From assembly GCA_004525355.1 (NCBI GenBank), contig SPCK01000153.1:1-5736 (forward strand): DNA of 5,736 bases. Direction: 5' to 3'. Under the pieces are notes generated by a model. That model was not told where the DNA came from and did not search any database. It saw nothing but the letters and a program-made list of their open reading frames with translations. The position numbers were made by a program, and so were the translations under genes. Shown here in pieces: positions 1 through 5,736 of this stretch (within the stretch, counting starts at the first letter, position 1; each line of letters starts with the position of its first letter). Source of the DNA: Spirochaetales bacterium (lineage in GTDB: Bacteria; Spirochaetota; Spirochaetia; Treponematales; UBA12059).

Positions 1-146
1 CGGATTGTTACCATGTAACGCATCTGGGTGGCGTTGGCCGACATTCCAGGACCACTCCCGACAAGAATGAGCGATGCCGCAGCCAGGCAGGCGGTGGCAA
101 GACAAGCCGCGGCTACAGGACGCGCATACCACTTGGAGAACCTCAT
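1..146 (-). CDS. Probable second RND permease, N-terminal 48 codons only; gene continues past the left edge
   Basis: An ATG at 146 overlaps the TGA of the RND gene (ATGA) and opens a frame that stays open to the window edge. It encodes MRFSKWYARPVAAACLATAC, then a hydrophobic stretch to about residue 30, then a polar segment ending TQMRYMVTI. The layout matches the start of the preceding permease: short basic N-terminus, Arg-Pro-Val/Ile, one membrane helix, then a segment leading into the first beta strand of the porter domain. TQMRYMVTIR lines up with IEVPRVLIEA (41-50) of the upstream protein at about the same distance from the Arg-Pro. I therefore infer a second RND permease. A different exported protein with an N-terminal signal anchor cannot be excluded from this fragment. 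No clear Shine-Dalgarno sequence is seen, so translation probably depends on coupling to the upstream gene. Confidence 0.6.
   Translation of the reverse strand, partial: MRFSKWYARPVAAACLATACLAAASLILVGSGPGMSANATQMRYMVTI
143..146 (-). other. ATGA stop/start overlap between the RND gene and the following gene
   Basis: The RND stop TGA (145-143) overlaps the ATG at 146 of the downstream reading frame. Together with the lack of a clear ribosome binding site, it suggests coupled synthesis of the two membrane proteins. Confidence 0.75.
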
Positions 147-3100
147 GACTGCCCGCTTTTTTGACCGGTCCTGTCTGCCCGAACCCGCTCGCGGGACGCG
201 TTCGCCAGGATAGCCGGAGTGACGAAAAGGGAGAGCCCCGTAGATGCGACGAACCCGCCGAGCATGGCCGTAGCCATGGAGTTCTGGGCAGCGTTTCCCG
301 GGACGAAAGCGATAGGCATCAGCGCCATGACGGTACTCAGGCTCGTGGCGAGGACCGGACGAACCCTGTCCGATGCGCCGGCATACGCGGCAGGCCCAGC
401 CGCCAATCCGCGCGAGGCCCGGTCGGTCGCTGCCTCATAGAAGAAGATGGCATTGTTGACCGCAACTCCGAACAGGACGACCAGTCCCATGATCGAGCCG
501 GAATCAAGACCCATCCCGCGGGTTGCCAAGGCAGGGCCGGCTCCTGCCAGCGCCAGGGGAATACTGGCCATGACCAGGAACGGCATTCTGAACGACTCGA
601 ATTGAGCGCCCAGTGACAGGTACAGAAGCACGACGACGAGGACAAGCGTTGCCACCATGGCACCGGAATAGATTGCGAAGGCCGACGATTCGACCCTGGC
701 AGCACGAGGCCATGAAGTCTCGATCCCTCTATAGGCGTTCTCGAATGCTGATGCATCCTTCGCCGGCGTACGCGGGCTCAGGAACACCACATCGCTACCG
801 TCAAGCCGGGCATAAGCAGCGCGTTCTTCCGTGCGGATAAAGTCGACCAGGATTCCCGCGGGAACGAATGTCCCGTAGCCTGTAGCCACAGGCACATCAC
901 GCGCCTCGTCCGGCAGGCGAATCGTATCCGCGGTCAGGGCTCCTGACGCGAATATGCGGATAGGCTGTTCCCTCCCTCCGCTCTCCACGGTCCCGACAAC
1001 GGATCCCTGAAGGGCCTCCCTGAGCGTAACAGCCGTTTCCGCGAGCGTTGATCCGAGTGCGGAGAGCGCTTCCCTTCGCGGCCGTACGCGAACGACAGGT
1101 TTTGTCCCTCCGGGAGCAACATTGATCCATCCGACGCCCAAACCAGCAACGCGCGAAATTTCCGCCATGAAAGCCTCTGCGTTTCGTCTCGCTTCATGGG
1201 GATCGTCGCCCCGTATGACGATGCGCGAGTCGTTTCCGAGCCCCAGGAGCATGGCTGCGGGATCTTCCGGAACTCCAGCCCCCAGCTGTGTACCCGCCGG
1301 CAACAGCTCCCATGCCAACTCGATGGCGACGCTCGCTACTTTCACTGGATCGGCGCCCTTTTCCAGGACGCACTCGATCAACAGGGCCTCCGGTTCCCAG
1401 TCAGGACGGGCACGGCGTAATAGATCATCGTCCTCAGCGCCAGCCCACCCGAACGAGGCACAAACTCCCTCAATCTTCGCGAGTGCTCCGCTCAGGCCTG
1501 CCGAGAAGGCCGCGATCCTATCGGCGTCCGAGCCCGAAGGAAAGACGGCCCTGAGCTCCACAACGTTACCGGAGCCAGGGGGCAGGAACGACATCGGCCT
1601 CCCGATACCGGCCGCAACGCCCACGACGGCCAGGATAGCGGCCGCCCCGAACAGGAAGGCGGGCCTTCGCAGTGTCATACGCAAGTACCGCCGGTATACT
1701 GTTTCCAGCCTGCAGGAAGGCACCGAGGTCGAGGGCCGCCAGAGCATGCGGTATGCTCCCGGTACGATGAATATCGCGCAGAGCCATCCGGTTGCTACCG
1801 CGCCGATCAGCGCGAGCGCGAGATCGCCGAACAAACTCCCCAGAGCACCGGGCAAGAAAAGAACTGGCACAAATACAATCGCCGTCGTTGCCGTACTTCC
1901 CAGCGTTCCTGCAAATACAGTAGAAACCGAATTCGCCATGGAGGTCGTTCCCGGAAGCTTCTCGCCTCCGGCCTCCCCCGCCCGCAAGGCAGTCAATACG
2001 ACCACTGCGTTATCTGAAACCATGCCTATGGAGAGGGCGAGCCCTCCCAGGCTCATGGCGTTCAGCGAGCGTCCGAAGGCAGAGAGAATTCCGAAAGAAA
2101 CAGCCACCGACAGGGGAATCGTGGCGGCCACGAGCAGGCTCGTTCGCCACTCCCGTAAGAAGGCGGTCAGGGCGAACGCCGCGGCTGCAGCACCCAGTAC
2201 CGCGGAAATACCCAGGTACCGTATGGATTCGGCGATTGGCCGGGATCCGTCCTTGACAAGGCGTATGGAGAAATCCCGGGAAAAGTCTGCGCTCATGGAC
2301 TCGATCGCATCGGACGCGCACCTGGCGAGGGACAAGGGGTCGGTACCGGGACGGGCACGAAGTTCAACGCCGACGGCCTCATGCCCGTCGGCCGCAAAGA
2401 CGCTATGCCGAACTCCCGGTCGTTCCTCGATTTTTGCTACATCATCCAGCCTGAACGGGCCCGTGCTGCCGGCTACGATAAGTTCATTGAGTTCCATGGA
2501 CGTTGCGGGCCTTCCCTCGGCCACGACCACAAGTTCCAGCTCGCTCTCCTCGACGGTACCGGCCGGTACATCGACGCTTTCCATCGACACGATGCGTGTT
2601 ATATCGCGGATGGACAATCCTTGCGCCGACGCGCGCTGTAAATCGATGGCAACGGATATTTCCGTCCTGCAACCGCCTATGATCGATACGCCTCCCGCTC
2701 CATCCAGGCGCCTGAACCGGCCGCGCAGCTCGTATTCGGCGAGATGTCTGGCGAGGGCAAGATCGCCGTTCCTCGCTTCGACGGCGATTACGATCAGCGC
2801 CTCGGCACTTGGGTCGTAGGGTAGCGCAGTTGGCCTCGAGGCTCCCTGCGGCAAGGCTTGATACGCCAAGTCGAGTATCTCCCGAACCCGCGCTACAGCC
2901 GACGAGGGCTTGGTACCCCATGAGAAATCGAGGCAGATGAGGGTCCGGCCGTCCCGGGATATTGAATTCGAAGAGACGAGGCCACTCGTCGAAGCGAGCG
3001 CTTCCTCGAGCGGTACAGTTATCAGGGACCGCATCTCAGCGGCGGGAAGCCCGGGCATGGCCGCCTCGATCAGTACTCTTGGAACTTCGATCAGGGGCAG

Positions 3101-3211
3101 CCGGGAAACGGGAAGGCGGACCAAAGAACTCGCGCCCCACAGCAACACGGCTGTCGCGATCATGGATAGAGCGATCGGGCGTTCAATGCAGGTGCGCAGA
3201 AAGGAACGCAT
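143..3211 (-). CDS. RND-superfamily efflux permease (HAE1/AcrB-like inner-membrane pump)
   Basis: This is a complete 1022-residue RND permease, the usual length for the family and without frameshifts. It should act as an inner-membrane antiporter that moves hydrophobic or amphiphilic compounds outward with an adaptor and an outer-membrane channel. The layout is typical: TM1 about 10-30, periplasmic porter loop about 31-330, TM2-TM6 about 331-485, TM7 about 519-536, second porter loop about 537-846, TM8-TM12 about 847-1003. RND signatures are the ERPIAL start of TM1, GMVSDNAVVV in TM4 (396-405), GVAVNNAIFF in TM10 (915-924), the VRPVLATS start of TM11 (950-957) and AQNSMATAMLGG (975-986). By motif alignment to AcrB, Asp407 is kept (Asp400), Asp408 is Asn401, Lys940 is Asn919, and Arg971 and Thr978 are kept (Arg949, Thr956). 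The start lies 9 nt after the lipoprotein stop, and the stop overlaps the next start by 4 nt. The substrate cannot be told from sequence. Confidence 0.95.
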   Translation of the reverse strand: MRSFLRTCIERPIALSMIATAVLLWGASSLVRLPVSRLPLIEVPRVLIEAAMPGLPAAEMRSLITVPLEEALASTSGLVSSNSISRDGRTLICLDFSWGTKPSSAVARVREILDLAYQALPQGASRPTALPYDPSAEALIVIAVEARNGDLALARHLAEYELRGRFRRLDGAGGVSIIGGCRTEISVAIDLQRASAQGLSIRDITRIVSMESVDVPAGTVEESELELVVVAEGRPATSMELNELIVAGSTGPFRLDDVAKIEERPGVRHSVFAADGHEAVGVELRARPGTDPLSLARCASDAIESMSADFSRDFSIRLVKDGSRPIAESIRYLGISAVLGAAAAAFALTAFLREWRTSLLVAATIPLSVAVSFGILSAFGRSLNAMSLGGLALSIGMVSDNAVVVLTALRAGEAGGEKLPGTTSMANSVSTVFAGTLGSTATTAIVFVPVLFLPGALGSLFGDLALALIGAVATGWLCAIFIVPGAYRMLWRPSTSVPSCRLETVYRRYLRMTLRRPAFLFGAAAILAVVGVAAGIGRPMSFLPPGSGNVVELRAVFPSGSDADRIAAFSAGLSGALAKIEGVCASFGWAGAEDDDLLRRARPDWEPEALLIECVLEKGADPVKVASVAIELAWELLPAGTQLGAGVPEDPAAMLLGLGNDSRIVIRGDDPHEARRNAEAFMAEISRVAGLGVGWINVAPGGTKPVVRVRPRREALSALGSTLAETAVTLREALQGSVVGTVESGGREQPIRIFASGALTADTIRLPDEARDVPVATGYGTFVPAGILVDFIRTEERAAYARLDGSDVVFLSPRTPAKDASAFENAYRGIETSWPRAARVESSAFAIYSGAMVATLVLVVVLLYLSLGAQFESFRMPFLVMASIPLALAGAGPALATRGMGLDSGSIMGLVVLFGVAVNNAIFFYEAATDRASRGLAAGPAAYAGASDRVRPVLATSLSTVMALMPIAFVPGNAAQNSMATAMLGGFVASTGLSLFVTPAILANASRERVRADRTGQKSGQS

Positions 3212-3219
3212 TGCCGTCG

Positions 3220-3222
3220 CCT
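3220..3222 (-). promoter_or_regulatory. Weak Shine-Dalgarno (AGG) for the RND gene
   Basis: Only a minimal AGG is found, 8 nt before the ATG at 3211, and it overlaps the TAG stop of the lipoprotein gene. The weak site and the 9 nt gap fit re-initiation by ribosomes finishing the lipoprotein gene (inference). Confidence 0.35.
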
Positions 3223-4780
3223 ACTGTACCAAGGGGAGGATTGCGGCTTCTCTCATGATATTGCCCCGGGAATCAGACAACCCGGCTCCCAGACTTACGG
3301 TTACCATCCCCGGTTCCAGCCTGTTCGTAAGTACCCCATCGATCCGCACCAGCGCGCAGCTGGACCACGGGGGATATGGCGATGCATACGCGAACCCGCC
3401 CGTTGAGACGAGACACGGGCTGAAATCAAGAGCCCCGTTGGTCGCGCTTACCCTGAAACGCTCCATAATGGAGAAAAGATCGGGTTCTGCGCCTTCGGCG
3501 AGCTCGAGATACAGTTCGATCGAAGTGGGAACCGATATGCCCGTCGGATAGCTCTCGGGCGAATCGGCGAGAATCAGGATGGCATACGGTTCGTCGACTG
3601 GAAACGCTGTCAGATTCCGGAACCCAGGATCGACTTCGCCGGGCGCCAGGGGCAATCGTAGCCCGACCCAGCGAGGAGGGCGAGAGGCGACTCCATCGGC
3701 TCGCATTCGGTACACGACCTCCTTGGTCGCCGCATTGCCCTCGACATCGGTGTAGCCATCGCGAACCCGTACGGAAAAAAGATCGCCCCATGGTGGTCGC
3801 TCGTCAAAGCGGAACGATGCGATATCCGAAAAAACGGCCGTCGTCTCGAGCACCGGTGGCGCGCAACCCTCGACAACGATCCGGGTAGCCAGGCTGGAGA
3901 GTCGTACGGGCTCAGAGAAAACGAGTTGTAGCCGCCAGAACGCTTCCCAGCCTCCGTTGACCGTAAACTCACCGTCATCCGGCCCGTCGGGTAGGAGCAT
4001 GAAAGCGCTGATTTCGTTTTCGTCAATCGCGCTCGCGATATCAAGAAAGGGAGCAATCCTGTCCGCCCCCGAGAAAAAACGGAACCGGTAATCCGTTCCC
4101 ATCCGATTGCCCCAAAGGTCTTTCAGGTCCGCCGAAATGTTCACGCTGTATTCCGTCGCGTCGCGCCAAGGCTGGGCAGGTCGGAACGTCGCCGTCGCGC
4201 CGCCCTCGGAGAAGGCCCAAGAACCCGTGACGGCGGGGGAGAAGGTCACGGCTTCCCTGTATGCAAGTGGATCGATCGACTCGGAATAGCAGATTTCGAT
4301 GGTTGCCCATTCCGAGAGCAGGCTTGCCTGATTCGCTGGATCCGTGGACAGAACCGAAGGGCGATCGCTTTCTTCCTTGGTCGAGAATCGTACATCGAAC
4401 GCATGGGCAAGGGAGAGACCCATTTCGTCCATTGCATCGATCGTGAGCGAGAGACGGTACTCGGCTCCCTGCCTGAATCCGGCGTAGGGATTGAAGCAAA
4501 GCTTTGCACCATCCCATGAGAAGGTTCCATCAAGCGTTTGTCCGTCCTGACTGAGGTTGAACGCGTTTTCAACGCTTGTTCGATCAGGATTCGTGGAAAA
4601 ACCGAGCGCAATTTTTATTCCGGCCGGATCGGCCTTGTACCCCTCCCCTGGCTCCCAAGCGACAACCGCGAAGGGTTCATCCATGAGGATGGAACATGAA
4701 ACGGTTGAAAGTACCACCGCGGCGAGGAGCAACGTAACCGCGACGGCCAAGCTCCCTACCTGAGCCTTGGTCATGCTCAT
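3221..4780 (-). CDS. Lipoprotein with tandem Ig-like (SbsA/Big_5-type) domains
   Basis: This is a complete 519-residue predicted lipoprotein. Residues 1-28 form a signal peptide (Lys5, then a hydrophobic stretch at about 8-25), followed by a lipobox-like TVS-C with Cys29 as the lipid-modified residue. Ig-like domains follow at about 37-135, 139-238 and 243-362, with a divergent C-terminal one at about 366-519. Big_5 hallmarks are visible: FSTNPDRTSV (61-70), CYSESIDPLA (164-173), LVFSEPV (286-292), and strand-turn motifs DLWGNRM (221-227), DVEGNAA (345-351) and DSRGNIM (503-509). No catalytic motif is seen. The ATG at 4780 is chosen because it overlaps the upstream stop (ATGA) and has a GGAGG 7 nt before it; an in-frame ATG at 4774 is an alternative. 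Residue +2 after the Cys is Ser, not Asp, so inner-membrane retention is not indicated by the E. coli rule. The protein is probably anchored in the periplasm or on the outer membrane. Its role in the pump operon is inferred only from position. Confidence 0.88.
   Translation of the reverse strand: MSMTKAQVGSLAVAVTLLLAAVVLSTVSCSILMDEPFAVVAWEPGEGYKADPAGIKIALGFSTNPDRTSVENAFNLSQDGQTLDGTFSWDGAKLCFNPYAGFRQGAEYRLSLTIDAMDEMGLSLAHAFDVRFSTKEESDRPSVLSTDPANQASLLSEWATIEICYSESIDPLAYREAVTFSPAVTGSWAFSEGGATATFRPAQPWRDATEYSVNISADLKDLWGNRMGTDYRFRFFSGADRIAPFLDIASAIDENEISAFMLLPDGPDDGEFTVNGGWEAFWRLQLVFSEPVRLSSLATRIVVEGCAPPVLETTAVFSDIASFRFDERPPWGDLFSVRVRDGYTDVEGNAATKEVVYRMRADGVASRPPRWVGLRLPLAPGEVDPGFRNLTAFPVDEPYAILILADSPESYPTGISVPTSIELYLELAEGAEPDLFSIMERFRVSATNGALDFSPCLVSTGGFAYASPYPPWSSCALVRIDGVLTNRLEPGMVTVSLGAGLSDSRGNIMREAAILPLVQ
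4697..4780 (-). other. Signal peptide (type II) of the Ig-like lipoprotein
   Basis: Codons 1-28 encode a short N-region with Lys5, a hydrophobic core rich in Leu, Val and Ala, and a cleavage region L-S-T-V-S before Cys29 (codon TGT at 4694-4696). Thr at -3 instead of Leu departs from the strict E. coli lipobox but fits the broader lipoprotein pattern, and relaxed lipoboxes are known in spirochaetes. Confidence 0.75.
4777..4780 (-). other. ATGA stop/start overlap between the two Ig-like genes
   Basis: The TGA ending the upstream Ig-like gene (4779-4777) shares bases with the ATG of the lipoprotein gene (4780-4778). This is a classic arrangement for translational coupling within one transcript. 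Confidence 0.9.
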
Positions 4781-5736
4781 GGCTTTGCCTCCACGATGAT
4801 CCGGATATCCTCCCCAGGATAGGACCCAAGGCTGTCCGTCAATCCGCCGGGGCCTCCCCTGATCTGCAATTCGTAGTAATTCACGACGGGGATTTCACTC
4901 GCCCGGAGGCCCTGCCACTCGACAATAGCGGTATCGTCTGAAGGCCAGGCGATGCCTCGAAGGACGGGACCGGGGAGGTTCGACGGAAAAAAGACCGCAA
5001 GCTCCACGCCGTTCATGAAGGCGGCCTTCGCCTCCGCGTCGAAGGGACCGGACAGCCAGATTCCCAGGCTCCTGATTCCGTCCGGTTCGGCCCCGACTCG
5101 TACCCGCAGAATCTGCCCGTTTTCAGGTAAATCCAGCGCCTCGTCAGTCTCCGCCCACACGCGCAGGATACGCAGATAGCGCGTCGCCGGCGTGAAGCCT
5201 TCCCTATATTCGCCGCCCATACACAGACCGGAGAGATCCTTGATATCCGGGGATACCACGAGGTGCATCGGACATTCCGGTGGCCAACCGCTGTTTGGCG
5301 TAAATAACACCAGATCCGGAGTCGCCAGCTGCACCATGCCGGATTGGGACGGCTCTATGCGAATTCCTGTAGCGATACCGTCCGGGTCGAGAGCTTCGGA
5401 GAAGCGTATGCCAATGGACTGGCCGTTCTCGAGATCGTTCAGGTCAGACCCCGCCGTGATCCAGGCGGCGCCAGAGAGTATCATGGGGTAAGTCCCGATT
5501 ACGCGGGGCGCGTCGGAATCAAGATCAGTAATGAACGAACCGGTACGCGGATATGCGAGCGGGGCGCCATCCTGGGCTCGCGCCCCGGTACCCAGTGACC
5601 ATCGGTACATCGCACAGGGTGCCAGGGGGCGCTCGAGGGTCAGGATAAGCTCGTCGCTTTCGTCGTTCCAAGTTCTTGTGCAATCGATCGAAGGTTGAAG
5701 CGAAACGGCTTCCCGCACGCTTTCCCGATCCATGGC
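4777..5736 (-). CDS. Ig-like (SbsA/Big_5-type) repeat protein, 3' part only; gene continues past the right edge
   Basis: This is the C-terminal 319 codons of an envelope protein built from bacterial Ig-like domains. The frame is open to the window edge. The first ATG (5733) is not a credible start, because the sequence around it (AMDRESVREAVSLQP) is the interior of a Big_5 domain, where such domains typically read FSxxMDxxSV. Counting from that Met, the rest of one Ig domain covers about residues 1-71 (ends GSFITD). A second covers about 75-182, with IRFSEALDPDGI (109-120) and a C-terminal strand after KDLSG. A more divergent region covers 185-318 and ends LTDSLGSYPGED. Any signal peptide or lipobox lies outside the window. 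The TGA stop overlaps the ATG of the next gene by 4 nt. Such domains are structural or adhesive and not enzymatic. The exact role is unknown; co-transcription with an RND pump suggests an envelope accessory function (inference). Confidence 0.85.
   Translation of the reverse strand, partial: AMDRESVREAVSLQPSIDCTRTWNDESDELILTLERPLAPCAMYRWSLGTGARAQDGAPLAYPRTGSFITDLDSDAPRVIGTYPMILSGAAWITAGSDLNDLENGQSIGIRFSEALDPDGIATGIRIEPSQSGMVQLATPDLVLFTPNSGWPPECPMHLVVSPDIKDLSGLCMGGEYREGFTPATRYLRILRVWAETDEALDLPENGQILRVRVGAEPDGIRSLGIWLSGPFDAEAKAAFMNGVELAVFFPSNLPGPVLRGIAWPSDDTAIVEWQGLRASEIPVVNYYELQIRGGPGGLTDSLGSYPGEDIRIIVEAKP
4788..4792 (-). promoter_or_regulatory. Ribosome binding site of the Ig-like lipoprotein gene
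   Basis: GGAGG on the minus strand lies 7 nt upstream of the ATG at 4780, which is ideal Shine-Dalgarno spacing. It sits inside the last codons of the preceding Ig-like gene. It supports the 4780 start over the in-frame ATG at 4774 and means this gene can be initiated independently as well as by coupling. Confidence 0.75.

Noticed and set aside
337..756. Minus-strand frame of 139 codons overlapping the RND gene in another frame
   Set aside because: It is an out-of-frame reading of TM8-TM11 of the permease, rich in Trp, Ser and Arg. The RND frame is unbroken across it, so neither a frameshift nor a separate gene is needed.
1122..2819. A 565-codon open frame on the plus strand, antisense to the RND gene
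   Set aside because: Its product is dominated by Ser, Ala, Pro, Arg and Thr with no domain or membrane pattern, and it lies wholly opposite a well-supported RND coding region. In GC-rich DNA long antisense frames are common, so I read it as a shadow.
143..3211. Heavy-metal (CusA-type) RND identity for the permease
   Set aside because: The motif pattern and loop layout resemble the drug/amphiphile (HAE1-like) group, and I see no periplasmic methionine cluster suggesting a metal path. The substrate class still cannot be fixed from sequence alone.
2910..3551. Plus-strand frame of 213 codons across the lipoprotein/RND junction
   Set aside because: It is opposite two supported genes, has low-complexity Arg/Ser-rich composition, and shows no recognisable motif or ribosome binding site.
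4604..4622. AT-rich patch that could be read as a promoter element or the T-tract of a terminator
   Set aside because: It lies inside the first Ig-like domain of the lipoprotein (KIALGFS region). No paired -35/-10 elements or GC-rich hairpin are visible next to it.

Overview
The window holds four closely packed genes, all on the minus strand and read from the right edge to the left. They form one apparent operon with almost no intergenic DNA. In transcription order they are: (1) the 3' part of a gene for an Ig-like (SbsA/Big_5-type) repeat protein, which runs in from beyond the right edge; (2) a complete lipoprotein of 519 residues built from the same kind of Ig-like domains; (3) a complete RND-superfamily efflux permease of 1022 residues; (4) the first 48 codons of a further membrane protein that looks like a second RND permease and runs off the left edge.

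The junctions are tight. Genes 1/2 and 3/4 overlap by 4 nt (ATGA), and genes 2/3 are 9 nt apart. This implies a single transcript and probably translational coupling. There is no promoter, terminator, RNA gene, mobile element, CRISPR array or obvious repeat in the window, and no non-coding stretch longer than 9 nt. The operon promoter must lie beyond the right edge and its end beyond the left edge.

The DNA is GC-rich (about 60% by eye) and coding on one strand. Envelope lipoproteins made of Big_5-type Ig-like repeats next to RND permeases, a relaxed lipobox, and a permease with Asp-Asn / Asn-Asn in place of the enterobacterial Asp-Asp / Lys suggest a diderm outside the Proteobacteria. A spirochaete (Treponema/Spirochaeta relatives) is my best guess. 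This is inference from gene content, not a marker-based assignment.

Functionally, the permeases would sit in the inner membrane and use the ion gradient to move substrates out of the periplasm or outer leaflet of the inner membrane. The lipid-anchored Ig-like proteins would sit in the periplasm or on the outer membrane. No membrane-fusion adaptor or TolC-like channel is visible here. If present, they lie outside the window, most likely upstream. The most interesting points are the tight linkage of two Ig-like repeat proteins to an RND pump, the apparent tandem RND pair, and the altered residues at the proton-relay positions.
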